Shown here: positions 1-8,605 of the stretch, piece after piece | How positions within the stretch are numbered: the first letter of the stretch is position 1 | Layout of the letters: each line of letters begins with the position of its first letter | NCBI GenBank assembly: GCA_041664945.1 | Contig: JBAYJY010000035.1 | Location: 1 to 32,523 of the forward strand | Direction: 5' to 3' | Length of the DNA: 32,523 nucleotides | Source: JBAYJY01 sp041664945 | GTDB lineage: Bacteria; UBP15; UBA6099 | The notes under the pieces: generated by a model | Seen by the model: the letters and a program-made list of their open reading frames with translations, nothing else | Told to the model about the DNA's origin: nothing | The model's database searches: none | Translations under genes and position numbers: made by a program

Positions 1-265
1 GCATGCCGGTCAGCAGAAACGCCCACCATACCCAGTTGCCGGACACGCCTCCCGACCTGACGATATCAGTGACAAGATTCGGTGTATCGGTCGAAAACGT
101 CGTGGCCACCATCGAAAACCCAAGCAGCCACCATGGCATTGTTCGCCCGGAAAGAAAAAAATCAGAAGAACTTTTCCCGGCTTTCTTCGACGCCCAGAAC
201 CCGATAACAAGCATCAGCGCGAAGTACGCAACGATAATCCCCCAATCAACCGGCTTCAACAGCAT
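1..265 (-). CDS. Sodium:solute symporter (SSS family), N-terminal part
   Basis: This is the first 88 codons of a membrane transporter that runs off the left edge of the window. The ATG at 265 follows a strong Shine-Dalgarno (AAGGAGG, about 5 nt before it). The translation opens with a hydrophobic helix (WGIIVAYFALMLVIGFWASK), a lysine/serine loop (KKAGKSSSDFFLSGR), then WWLLGFSMVATTFSTDTPNL. That pattern, including FFLSGR, W-x-L-G-S/F-M-x-A-T-x-F-S-x-D-x-P, is characteristic of sodium/solute symporters such as those for sugars, proline or pantothenate. It probably imports a monosaccharide or amino-acid-like product made by the nearby glycosidases, but the substrate cannot be read from this fragment. 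It is divergent from the GH2 gene and has its own good sigma-70-type promoter. Confidence 0.88.
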   Translation of the reverse strand, partial: MLLKPVDWGIIVAYFALMLVIGFWASKKAGKSSSDFFLSGRTMPWWLLGFSMVATTFSTDTPNLVTDIVRSGGVSGNWVWWAFLLTGM

Positions 266-336
266 GGCTTCCTCCTTGTTATTGCCTTACTTTTTTTCGG
301 CATGATAACCTCACAACGTAATTCGTTTGAAGTTGC

Positions 337-365
337 ATTATATTATCGCCTGATTCTGTTGTCTA
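337..365 (-). promoter_or_regulatory. Predicted sigma-70 promoter for the SSS symporter
   Basis: On the minus strand a TAGACA -35 (365-360; 5 of 6 to consensus) is followed after exactly 17 nt by a perfect TATAAT -10 (342-337). Transcription would start near 330 and leave a leader of about 65 nt before the symporter ATG. No other gene on this strand lies between. Confidence 0.55.
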
Positions 366-396
366 TCGGCGCGTAATTACACAAAACGCCAAACCG

Positions 397-409
397 GCAA
401 ATGATTTGC
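397..409. promoter_or_regulatory. 13-bp palindrome, possible operator
   Basis: GCAAAT-G-ATTTGC is a perfect inverted repeat with a one-base centre. It lies in the 222-bp divergent spacer between the symporter and beta-galactosidase genes, just upstream of both predicted promoters. Position and symmetry suit a repressor or activator site. No regulator is encoded nearby, so the binding protein is unknown. Confidence 0.3.
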
Positions 410-451
410 AACCTTTGTTTGCGACTTGTGAGCCGGCGAATGTTCAACTAT

Positions 452-457
452 TATAAT
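452..457 (+). promoter_or_regulatory. Predicted -10 element for the GH2 gene
   Basis: A perfect TATAAT lies 30 nt before the GH2 ATG. The nearest -35-like hexamer is TTGTGA at 426-431, with a 20-nt spacer that is too long for a good sigma-70 promoter. The weak -35 suggests that an activator may be needed, or that the site is fortuitous. Confidence 0.35.
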
Positions 458-477
458 TCCTTTTAAGAACTTTGTTT

Positions 478-482
478 GGGAG
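478..482 (+). promoter_or_regulatory. Ribosome-binding site that decides the GH2 start
   Basis: GGGAG ends 5 nt before the ATG at 488. It overlaps the in-frame TTG at 476, so the TTG cannot be served by it. This places the start at 488. Confidence 0.6.
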
Positions 483-487
483 CAAAT

Positions 488-3400
488 ATGAAATCATCCG
501 AATTGCATCAAGGAAAAGTTGAATCCTCATGGCTCGATACGAAACTGCGCCGGCGAAAAAAAGTAATTCTCAAACTCTCGATTCTGCTTCTTCTCGCCGG
601 AACGATTACTATTGCGAGCGCCTTTTCAGAAGAACTGCCTGATTGGGAAAATGCGCGAGTGATCGGAATCAATAAAGAACCCGCGCATGCGACGCTGGTT
701 CCCTTTCCGACGACACAGGCGGCGATCAAGGCTGAAAAGAATGATTCGCCTTTCCTAATGTCGCTTAATGGAACGTGGAAATTCAATTGGGTTAGGAAAC
801 CCGATGAACGGCCCATGGAGTTTTATAAGCCTGGATTCGACGTTAGCGGCTGGAAAGAGATTCCGGTTCCGTCGAACGTTGAAATGTTCGGCTATGGGAA
901 ACCAATATATTCAAACGCGACATATCCGTTCGCCAGGAATGCGCCAAAGGTTACCGATAAGCCGGCCGACCCGTCGTGGACAGCGAATAAAGACCGCAAC
1001 CCGGTCAGCTCCTATCGCCGGACATTCACTCTTCCCACTGCTTGGAAGAACCGAGAGACGTTCGTCGTCTTTGACGGCGTCGCCTCCGCGTTCTACCTTT
1101 GGATCAACGGCGAAAAGGTTGGCTACAGCGAGGACAGCCGCCTACCCGCCGAATTCAATATCACCAAATATCTCAAGCCCGGCGAAAACATCATAGCCGC
1201 CGAGGTTTACCGCTGGAGCGACGGCAGTTATATGGAAGATCAGGATTTCTGGCGCATGAGCGGCATTTTTCGAAAAGTTACGCTCGTTTCTCGCGCGTCT
1301 CTCTACATACGAGACTTTTTCGCGCATCCCGTTCTCGAAGCTGATTACAAAAACGCTAATTTGAATCTTACGGTTAAAGTAAGAAACGAAAGTTCAAAGG
1401 CCGCGCCCGCGTCAGTTGAGGCCGACCTGTTCGACGCTGCCGGCAAACCGGTTTTTAAAACGCTGAAAGCAAAAGCTGAAGTTCCTTCTCAAAAAGGCGA
1501 GATAGCGCTTAAATTCGAACAACAAGTGGCGAACCCGGAAAAGTGGTCGGCTGAGACCCCCAATTTGTACAAACTGATTCTCACGCTCAAGGACAGCGCG
1601 GGAAAAACGATCGAATCCATTCCTTCCGATATCGGATTTAAAGCAGTCGAAATCAAAGGAAGCAACCTGCTCGTCAATGGAAAACCGATATACATCAAAG
1701 GAGTCAACCGGCATGAGATCGACCCTGACCTCGGGCAGGCTATCAACATAGAAGGCATGAAAAAAGATATTCTTTTGATGAAACGCAACAACGTAAACGC
1801 GGTGCGCACAAGCCATTATCCGAACGCGACTGAATGGTACGCGCTCTGCGACAAATACGGCATTTACGTTTTCGACGAGGCTAACATCGAGGCTCACGGC
1901 TACGACAGTTGGAAGGAACAGCGAATATCAACAGGCGAAGATTTCGCCGATGCGCATGTCGCACGCGTCAGCGGCATGATCGAACGCGACAAGAATCATC
2001 CATCCATCATCGTATTCTCGCTCGGCAACGAGTCTGGAGTAGGCAAAAACTTCGTGCTTGCCAGACAATGGATAAAAGAGAACTATCCGATGTATGTAAT
2101 TTCGTACGAACCCAACGGCAGCCGCCACAGCGATATTTTCTGCCCGATGTATACGAAACCCAAGGAAATGGCCGGCTCCTGGACGATGATCGGAAACGGA
2201 CGGCCGTTCATCCTTATCGAATACGCGCACTCGATGGGCAACAGCACTGGCAATTTTCAGGAATACTGGGACGTGATCGAGTCGCACAAATACATGCAGG
2301 GCGGATTTATCTGGGACTGGGTCGACCAGGGCATTCGAAGAAAGAGCAAGAACGGCAAGGAATACTGGGCATACGGCGGCGACTTCGGCGACAAACCAAA
2401 CGACGGCAACTTCGTATGCAACGGACTTATAGCGCCCGACCGCACCGAACACCCCGCAGTCTACGAGGTAAGAAAAGTCTATTCTGACATTAAAACCGTT
2501 CCTGTCGACCTCCAGGCAGGCAAGATCAGCGTTCGCAATAAATATTTCTTCCGCGACCTCTCTTTCGTTAACGCCGCATGGGAGCTGACTGAAAATGGAA
2601 TAATCATCCAATCCGGCAAATTGCCGAAACTGGATATTCAGCCCCGTAATGCTCAGGATTTCACGCTTCCGATCAAAAAACCGGCGCTCAAACCCGGCGC
2701 GGACTATTTGCTGAAGATCAACTATTCCCTCGCGGCCGACACAATCTGGGCGAAGAAAGGCTACGTTATTGCATGGGACCAGATGGAAATGCCGTACAAA
2801 TCGCCGCCCGCTCCGATGGCGGACGTTTCAAAGATGCCGGCGGCGGCGCTTAGCGAGACCGCCGACGCCTTCGTCGTTAGCGGCAAAGATTTCGAAGCGG
2901 CAATCGGCCGCAAGAGCGGATCGCTCGAATCAATGAAATATAAAAGCAGGGAATTCATTGTCTCCCCTCTCGCGCCAAACTTCTGGCGGCCGCCTACAGA
3001 CAACGACCGGGGCAGCAACATGCCATCCCGGCAGGGATTCTGGCGCGACGCCGCCGCAAAGCGGATCGTCAACTCTGTTGAGGCAAAACAGATGAATCCG
3101 CAAACGGTTCTTGTCACGGTTGACTGCAATCTCTTCGACTCAAACACTTCGTACAAAACCGCGTTCACGATCACCGGCGACGGCGCAATTGTGATTTCAG
3201 CGGAATACAAATCAAACGGAAACAGGGGCAAAGAACAGCTTCTTGACATTCCGCGATTAGGAATGCAGATGGAGATTCCCGGCGAATATGACAACGTGAA
3301 GTATTACGGCCGCGGGCCGTCCGAAAATTATTGGGACAGAAACACAGGATCGGCGGTAGGCATATATGCGCAGAAGGTCGCGGATATGATATATGATTAC

Positions 3401-3712
3401 GTAGAGCCGCAGGAGAACGGAAACAGAACAGATGTCCGCTGGGTTACGTTTACAAACAGCGCCGGCGCCGGCATCCGCGCTACAGGGATGCCGCTTCTGA
3501 GCGTAAGCGCGTGGCCGTACAGAATGCGCGAACTTGAGAGGGTTGCGCATCCATACGAGATGAAGATGTCCGGCAACCTGACCGTCAATCTCGATTACCT
3601 TCAGATGGGGGTCGGGGGCGATGACAGTTGGGGCGCGCTGCCGCACGATCAATATCGAATATGGCCGTCGAAGGAATACAAATACTCATTCAAAATACAG
3701 CCGGTTGATTAA
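488..3712 (+). CDS. GH2 beta-galactosidase (LacZ-type, large), secreted or membrane-anchored
   Basis: This 1074-residue enzyme should hydrolyse terminal beta-galactosides by the retaining mechanism. It has the full LacZ-type layout: sugar-binding domain (about 70-245), Ig-like domain (250-360), TIM barrel (365-650), a second Ig-like domain and the C-terminal Bgal small-chain domain (about 800-1070, with FWRPPTDNDRG). The acid/base is Glu515 in SLGNESG and the nucleophile is Glu578 in ILIEYAHSMGN. Its length is near E. coli LacZ (about 1020) plus an export segment. Unlike LacZ it has a hydrophobic segment at about residues 29-45 (ILKLSILLLLAGTITIASA) after an RRRKK cluster. The n-region of about 28 residues is long for a signal peptide, so the protein could be anchored in the inner membrane. 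It stands alone on the plus strand, divergent from the symporter. The exact glycoside cleaved is not proven by sequence. Confidence 0.93.
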   Translation: MKSSELHQGKVESSWLDTKLRRRKKVILKLSILLLLAGTITIASAFSEELPDWENARVIGINKEPAHATLVPFPTTQAAIKAEKNDSPFLMSLNGTWKFNWVRKPDERPMEFYKPGFDVSGWKEIPVPSNVEMFGYGKPIYSNATYPFARNAPKVTDKPADPSWTANKDRNPVSSYRRTFTLPTAWKNRETFVVFDGVASAFYLWINGEKVGYSEDSRLPAEFNITKYLKPGENIIAAEVYRWSDGSYMEDQDFWRMSGIFRKVTLVSRASLYIRDFFAHPVLEADYKNANLNLTVKVRNESSKAAPASVEADLFDAAGKPVFKTLKAKAEVPSQKGEIALKFEQQVANPEKWSAETPNLYKLILTLKDSAGKTIESIPSDIGFKAVEIKGSNLLVNGKPIYIKGVNRHEIDPDLGQAINIEGMKKDILLMKRNNVNAVRTSHYPNATEWYALCDKYGIYVFDEANIEAHGYDSWKEQRISTGEDFADAHVARVSGMIERDKNHPSIIVFSLGNESGVGKNFVLARQWIKENYPMYVISYEPNGSRHSDIFCPMYTKPKEMAGSWTMIGNGRPFILIEYAHSMGNSTGNFQEYWDVIESHKYMQGGFIWDWVDQGIRRKSKNGKEYWAYGGDFGDKPNDGNFVCNGLIAPDRTEHPAVYEVRKVYSDIKTVPVDLQAGKISVRNKYFFRDLSFVNAAWELTENGIIIQSGKLPKLDIQPRNAQDFTLPIKKPALKPGADYLLKINYSLAADTIWAKKGYVIAWDQMEMPYKSPPAPMADVSKMPAAALSETADAFVVSGKDFEAAIGRKSGSLESMKYKSREFIVSPLAPNFWRPPTDNDRGSNMPSRQGFWRDAAAKRIVNSVEAKQMNPQTVLVTVDCNLFDSNTSYKTAFTITGDGAIVISAEYKSNGNRGKEQLLDIPRLGMQMEIPGEYDNVKYYGRGPSENYWDRNTGSAVGIYAQKVADMIYDYVEPQENGNRTDVRWVTFTNSAGAGIRATGMPLLSVSAWPYRMRELERVAHPYEMKMSGNLTVNLDYLQMGVGGDDSWGALPHDQYRIWPSKEYKYSFKIQPVD

Positions 3713-3756
3713 AAATCACTGGACGTTTACGAGCATTCAGAAGGATTGGCTTTTCA

Positions 3757-3800
3757 TCGGATGACAAATGGCGCGGTCTCTTGCGCCGATAGGAATCCGA
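3757..3800. terminator. Interrupted hairpin between convergent genes
   Basis: The 91-bp gap between the GH2 stop and the end of the minus-strand alpha-galactosidase-like gene holds a two-part stem. The outer arms are TCGGAT (3757-3762) and ATCCGA (3795-3800), and the inner arms are GGCGC (3770-3774) and GCGCC (3783-3787). Two 7-nt internal strands separate them. No T-run follows on either strand, so it would be a weak or Rho-assisted terminator at best. Confidence 0.22.
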
Positions 3801-3803
3801 CTA

Positions 3804-6791
3804 TTATTTGAATTCCAGTTTAATAGCTTTTGATCGCATTCCGAAAACAGTTCCTTCGGCATATTTCCACTCTTTGCCACTGGATTGAACTTCGGAAACA
3901 ACTCCGGTTTCCCGCCATGTGCCGTCCGCCAACTGGACAGCGAGAGCGACATCCTTGAACTTAAATTCGCCGCCGAGAGTGTTGCTTATCTCGAATGTAT
4001 TCGTCATCTTAAGCGTTTTTACCGTTGGAAGATCGGCCAGAACTTCCTGCCAGAATTCAAACGGGAAATCATTCGAAGGAACCGAACCGGACGGCGCGCG
4101 ATTAATCAATATTGTTTTCATTGTGTCTCCGCCGCGCACGCCGAATATTTTCATCCTGATTTTCGCACACTTAGCCGTCTTCAGCTCTTCTGCGGTCAAT
4201 GCGCCCTTCAAGCCGAATTCAGAAAGATTGAAATCGAGTTGCGCCTGTTCGCTCATCGGCATCGTTTCGATCGCCCTGTCTTTGCCGGGTTCCCTGAGCG
4301 GCGGCGCCGACGCCTCTTTTGAGTCAGCGACGTTCCCGTGCTCTATGACAAGCCGCGACGCGGGAATGCCTTCCTCGGATTCCAGGTACATCGCGAGTCT
4401 GTAATCGCGCGCGGCAAACGGCGCTTCCATCACAGCTTCCGCCGGAATTCTTACGGTCACTTCGCGGCTTCCCGGCGCGACATCCATCCGGAACAGCCGC
4501 CAGCCCTGCCCGAGCGGCTTGTTATCCGTTTTCGAGTTCACCACATTCGTATTGTCGAATCTCTTTCCGTCAATCTCCAGCCAACTGAGGAGATAAGGAT
4601 TCTTCGTCGAGTAAAGTGCGACATGAAAATAGGATTTTGCGGCTGGGACGGTCATTTTAGCGCGGCAGACATACGCCCTGTTTTCAATCGCGCACAATTT
4701 GCCGCCGCTCGAAGGAGCTATAGACGCGGTTTCCGCAGCGCTTTTCTCGAACTTCACGCTTTTCGGTTTAGCGCCGATCAGAGCCGGCGCAACTGAAGAA
4801 TAAATATTGTATATGGTTTTGCCGGGCCCAGCTTCGACTATGTCGTAATCGACGCCAATCGGAGCCGGACGCTGAATCTCACGCTCAGGAACGCCGCGCA
4901 GAATGGCTGTCACATGCCCGCCCAGTTCGATCCCGCTGTTGTCATTCAGATATTTATAAACCGGATAAACCTGTTGGAGTCTGAGTCCAGCTCGAATTTT
5001 CGGCAACTTCAATGTCTGTGGGTCCATGCCGGGATTGCGAACCGCGAACAATTCCTGACCGGCGCCGCGGTGATGATAGCCGTACGCTTCGCCTTTTTTC
5101 GGGTCGCCGCCTATCAGGTCGGTCCGCCGGAATGCGCCGTCGCTCGCTTTCGCCCACTTCGCCGCTTCAGCGAGAAACCTCCACTGCCTGTCATTCAGCA
5201 ACTCAGGCGACAGATACAACTCTCGCATATAGACGCCGCGGCCCATATACATAATGACGTTATCAGCCCATGTTTTGAATTCTTCATTTTCGCCGCCCAG
5301 CCGGTTTAGAACGCCGTCGATAATGCCGTGTGTCATGATCGCGTTTGTCGGATACCGCGCGCCTTCCTCGACAAGCCGCCTGTGCATCCACCCGTCCACA
5401 TACGTTATCGCCCAGTCGCGCGGTTCGAGAGACGCGCCGCCGTAATCGTATCCGTAGTCCGAGCTTCCGATCCAAAGCGTGTCCGAATGCGAAAGCCACC
5501 ACGGGCTGAGCCACATGTTCGACGTCACATTCAGATATGATTCCGAATTGAGACTGTGAATATAATCGAGCAGTCCGGCTTCAGCGTCGATATTCGCCTC
5601 GAAGCTGTGCCGTTTCGTCTGCGGATAGGGCGTCGCCGGGTTGTAACATTCGAAGTAGTTGAAATCGTGTTTGAAATACTCCGTTCCTTGTTCGAGAACA
5701 AGATTATTCAGACGAGTTCGCAGTGCTGCATTGTACTTAGGACCCGCCAAACAGTAATACTGCATGTTCCTGTCCGCCTCGTAACCATTATCCGCGCCCC
5801 ATCGCGCATTCAGCTTATATCCGCAGAGCGGGAGCCACAACCCGAACTTCGAACCGCCTTCCTCGAATACTTTCCGCAACGGCCCGAAATCCTTCGGAAA
5901 CGACTGTTTGCTCGTTTCCCAAATTGAGTCCCGGTTTTGCCAACCGTCGTCCACCACGAGATAGTCGAGTTTAACTCCGTATTTGCCGAGCCCTTTGTCG
6001 AATTTTTTCATGACGGATTTAAACTTGCTTATATTCATGCCGATCTGAACGTCGTACCATGAATTGTATAGGAGCATCGATTTCCATGAGTATCGGAAAG
6101 AATCGACGTAATCCCTGAAAGCCTCTTCAACCTGTCCCTTATCAGCCATACCGATAACGGCGTCGTATGATGTTCTGCATTCGCCGGGCGCCAGAGTCCA
6201 TCCGGGATAATGCCGTAAAACGACATCGTCGCCTTCGACGAGATTATAACCGGCCGGCGATTCGAGGCCGAAGAAGAAATCGTTATAAAACACAGGCTGG
6301 CCGAAGCCGCCGTGCCTCGCCCCTTTCAAACCGCGCAGAACGCTTACGCTGACCCGGTCGACTTCGACCTTTTCAGGCCCGGCGGCGCAAACCCGGATCT
6401 GCTTCTTCATCACCGCCGAATTCGGTTTAACCGAATATATAACTTCCGCTTTTAATTGCTTTGAAGCAAATGTAATTTCCAGCGATTTCGTTCCGTCCGC
6501 CGCCGTCTTCGCTTCTCGCGCTTCAGCCCTCATATCGTCCTGCTTAATCGTCGACCCGTTCATTAAAAGTATTTCAAAGCCTTCGCCGCTAAGAACCGCT
6601 TTTTCGCCTGCGAGTTTGTTTGTAAGAACAGCTCCTCCAACACGCATGTTGTCAAGCTTGAAAGCCAGCTCCGCTTTCGCATTGCCGAATGTTATTTCCT
6701 TCACCGTCAAGGCGCCGGCGCGGCAAACGCATAGCAACGCCGCGACGGCTACGCACGAAATCAGTTTCGTCGCGAATCGGTTCTTAAACAT
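3804..6791 (-). CDS. Clan GH-D alpha-galactosidase-like glycosidase (GH36/GH27-like), secreted
   Basis: This 995-residue protein has a signal peptide (residues 1 to about 27, LISCVAVAALLCVCRAGA) and an N-terminal beta-sandwich. Its TIM barrel carries clan GH-D hallmarks: YNSWYD (242-247), LVVDDGWQ with Asp281/Asp282, and FKHDFN with Asp376, which matches the nucleophile position of GH36 (K-W/H-D-x-N). WIGSSDYGYDYG supplies Asp445 or Asp449 as candidate acid/base. The family releases alpha-linked galactose or related sugars. The GH36 tryptophan-rich motifs are altered, and about 340 residues follow the barrel and its beta-domain, probably as two carbohydrate-binding-like sandwiches. The specificity is therefore open and a divergent subfamily is likely. 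The ATG follows GGAGGG by 2-3 nt and lies 17 nt after the GH20 stop. It is the last gene of the probable operon. Confidence 0.78.
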   Translation of the reverse strand: MFKNRFATKLISCVAVAALLCVCRAGALTVKEITFGNAKAELAFKLDNMRVGGAVLTNKLAGEKAVLSGEGFEILLMNGSTIKQDDMRAEAREAKTAADGTKSLEITFASKQLKAEVIYSVKPNSAVMKKQIRVCAAGPEKVEVDRVSVSVLRGLKGARHGGFGQPVFYNDFFFGLESPAGYNLVEGDDVVLRHYPGWTLAPGECRTSYDAVIGMADKGQVEEAFRDYVDSFRYSWKSMLLYNSWYDVQIGMNISKFKSVMKKFDKGLGKYGVKLDYLVVDDGWQNRDSIWETSKQSFPKDFGPLRKVFEEGGSKFGLWLPLCGYKLNARWGADNGYEADRNMQYYCLAGPKYNAALRTRLNNLVLEQGTEYFKHDFNYFECYNPATPYPQTKRHSFEANIDAEAGLLDYIHSLNSESYLNVTSNMWLSPWWLSHSDTLWIGSSDYGYDYGGASLEPRDWAITYVDGWMHRRLVEEGARYPTNAIMTHGIIDGVLNRLGGENEEFKTWADNVIMYMGRGVYMRELYLSPELLNDRQWRFLAEAAKWAKASDGAFRRTDLIGGDPKKGEAYGYHHRGAGQELFAVRNPGMDPQTLKLPKIRAGLRLQQVYPVYKYLNDNSGIELGGHVTAILRGVPEREIQRPAPIGVDYDIVEAGPGKTIYNIYSSVAPALIGAKPKSVKFEKSAAETASIAPSSGGKLCAIENRAYVCRAKMTVPAAKSYFHVALYSTKNPYLLSWLEIDGKRFDNTNVVNSKTDNKPLGQGWRLFRMDVAPGSREVTVRIPAEAVMEAPFAARDYRLAMYLESEEGIPASRLVIEHGNVADSKEASAPPLREPGKDRAIETMPMSEQAQLDFNLSEFGLKGALTAEELKTAKCAKIRMKIFGVRGGDTMKTILINRAPSGSVPSNDFPFEFWQEVLADLPTVKTLKMTNTFEISNTLGGEFKFKDVALAVQLADGTWRETGVVSEVQSSGKEWKYAEGTVFGMRSKAIKLEFK

Positions 6792-6808
6792 ATTCCCTCC
6801 GGGAAGGA

Positions 6809-8557
6809 TTAGATTTTCAAAAATAGATCGACTGCGATTTTCTCAACGCGCGCCTTAACGCCATCCGCGAAATCCCACGCCTCAGGAAAATAGGTAAGGA
6901 CCTTTTCGCAGAGATCGGATTCGTTTTCTTTCGGTTTCCGATAGTTGATGCCCAAAACATCCATGTGTATATAGACTGACTTCATGCGTGCGGTGAAATC
7001 GTTCCAGTCCTTGTGGCTCGCCGGCGTCCAGCCGACTTCTGCGAGAGCGGCCGCGCGCGGGTATGCCATATATTCGGCATACGAAGCTTTATCAATGTAT
7101 TCGGTCCAAAGGTTTCCTTGAACGCCGATAATGTGTTCCGCTTCTTCAGGCGTCAAATCCTTAGGGACAGGTTCGAAAGAATAAACGCGGCAAAGCGGCA
7201 CGAAGCCGCCTATGGCGCGCGGTTCGCCGCCAAGCGCCTGCAGATAGTCGAAATAGCAATGGCTGGTAGGACTCATAACCACATCGTGCCCTGTGCGGGC
7301 AGCCGCTATCCCGCCTTCCATTCCGCGCCAGCTCATCACAGTCGCGCGCGGCGGCAGGCCGCCCTCGATTATCTCGTCCCAACCGATCAGTTTCTTGCCT
7401 TTCGAGTTGACGAACTTTTCCATTCTCGTGATGAACCAGCTTTGCAGTTCGCTTTCGTCTTTCAGGCCTTCTGACATTATGCGGGCCTGACATTTCGCGC
7501 ATTCCTTCCAGCGGTCTTTCGGAACTTCGTCGCCTCCGATGTGAATGTACTCGCCGGGAAACAGCGCCGCGACTTCGGTCAGAACGTTTTCGAGGAACTC
7601 GAACGTCTTGTCGTTTCCGGCGCAGAAGATTTCCTTATTGACGCCCCATTCCGTGCGAACCTTGAATTTCTGCGTTGTGCAGGCGAGTCCTTCTTCGCTT
7701 GCGAGCGCAGCCTGCGCATGGCCCGGCATCTCGATCTCTGGAACAATAGTGATGTGCCGCGCCGCCGCATACGCTATGATTTCCCGCATATCGTCCTGCG
7801 TATAGAACCCTTTATGCGGCTTCCCAGCGCCGTTGAGCTGCCAGCCCTTGCTCGCGCCCCTCTTCGAACCGATATTCGTAAGGTTCGGATATTTCTTAAT
7901 CTCCAGCCGCCACCCCTGATCGTCAACCAGGTGCATGTGCAGCGTGTTGAATTTAAACAAGGCCATGTAGTCTATGTACTTCAACACGAATTCCTTCGGG
8001 AAAAAGTGGCGCGCCGAATCCAGCATCAATCCGCGCCACTTCAGTCGCGGCATGTCCTCGATCTTAACGCATGGCGCCGCCCATTTCACTCCGGAAACTT
8101 TCGTCCTGCTTTCAATTTCCGGCGGAAACAACTGTCTGAGCGTCTGAACTCCATAGAACGATCCCGCAGTTGCCGCCGCTGTAATCACTATGCGGTCCGC
8201 GGCAATGTCAAGCGTGTAACCTTCATTGCCGAGCGATATATTTTTGGGATTGACTTCGATAACAATCGCGTTCGGGAACTTCTGTTCCTTCGAAGCAAGC
8301 TTGACCGCCGCTGTCGCGCCTGTCGAGGGCGCTAAAAGCGCGGAAAGGTAGTCGCCGACCGGTTTTGATTCCTTATCGACTAAAATGACCGTTTCAGGCG
8401 TCAGAGCAAACTCGCCTTTCCCGGCCTCGAGCGCAGCCGGTTTAGGAACTATGGAAAACCGGGGGGCGACGGTTTCCGCTTTCGCGGGTGTGACAAATAA
8501 TGAATTCAGAAATGCAAATAACGCTGCCATGATTATCGGGGAAAATCCTTTCTTCAT
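6809..8557 (-). CDS. GH20 beta-N-acetylhexosaminidase, secreted
   Basis: This 582-residue enzyme removes terminal beta-GlcNAc or beta-GalNAc by substrate-assisted catalysis. It has a signal peptide (1 to about 27, ending TPAKA), the GH20b N-terminal domain (about 33-160, with YGVQTLRQLFP) and the GH20 barrel (about 165-540). Family motifs are plain: RGLMLDSARHFFP, HMHLVDDQGWRLEI, VPEIEMPGHAQAAL, and the catalytic pair Asp343-Glu344 in HIGGDEVPK. Asp343 orients the substrate 2-acetamido group and Glu344 is the acid/base. WDEI, TVMSWRG and GVQGNLWTEY complete the sugar pocket. GGAGG lies about 8 nt before the ATG. It sits 48 nt after the PLP-enzyme gene and 17 nt before the alpha-galactosidase-like gene, in one transcription direction. 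Confidence 0.95.
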   Translation of the reverse strand: MKKGFSPIIMAALFAFLNSLFVTPAKAETVAPRFSIVPKPAALEAGKGEFALTPETVILVDKESKPVGDYLSALLAPSTGATAAVKLASKEQKFPNAIVIEVNPKNISLGNEGYTLDIAADRIVITAAATAGSFYGVQTLRQLFPPEIESRTKVSGVKWAAPCVKIEDMPRLKWRGLMLDSARHFFPKEFVLKYIDYMALFKFNTLHMHLVDDQGWRLEIKKYPNLTNIGSKRGASKGWQLNGAGKPHKGFYTQDDMREIIAYAAARHITIVPEIEMPGHAQAALASEEGLACTTQKFKVRTEWGVNKEIFCAGNDKTFEFLENVLTEVAALFPGEYIHIGGDEVPKDRWKECAKCQARIMSEGLKDESELQSWFITRMEKFVNSKGKKLIGWDEIIEGGLPPRATVMSWRGMEGGIAAARTGHDVVMSPTSHCYFDYLQALGGEPRAIGGFVPLCRVYSFEPVPKDLTPEEAEHIIGVQGNLWTEYIDKASYAEYMAYPRAAALAEVGWTPASHKDWNDFTARMKSVYIHMDVLGINYRKPKENESDLCEKVLTYFPEAWDFADGVKARVEKIAVDLFLKI

Positions 8558-8605
8558 GGTAATAGCCTCCGTTGCAGGCGCGGACGCGATAGTTCTTATT
8601 TACAA

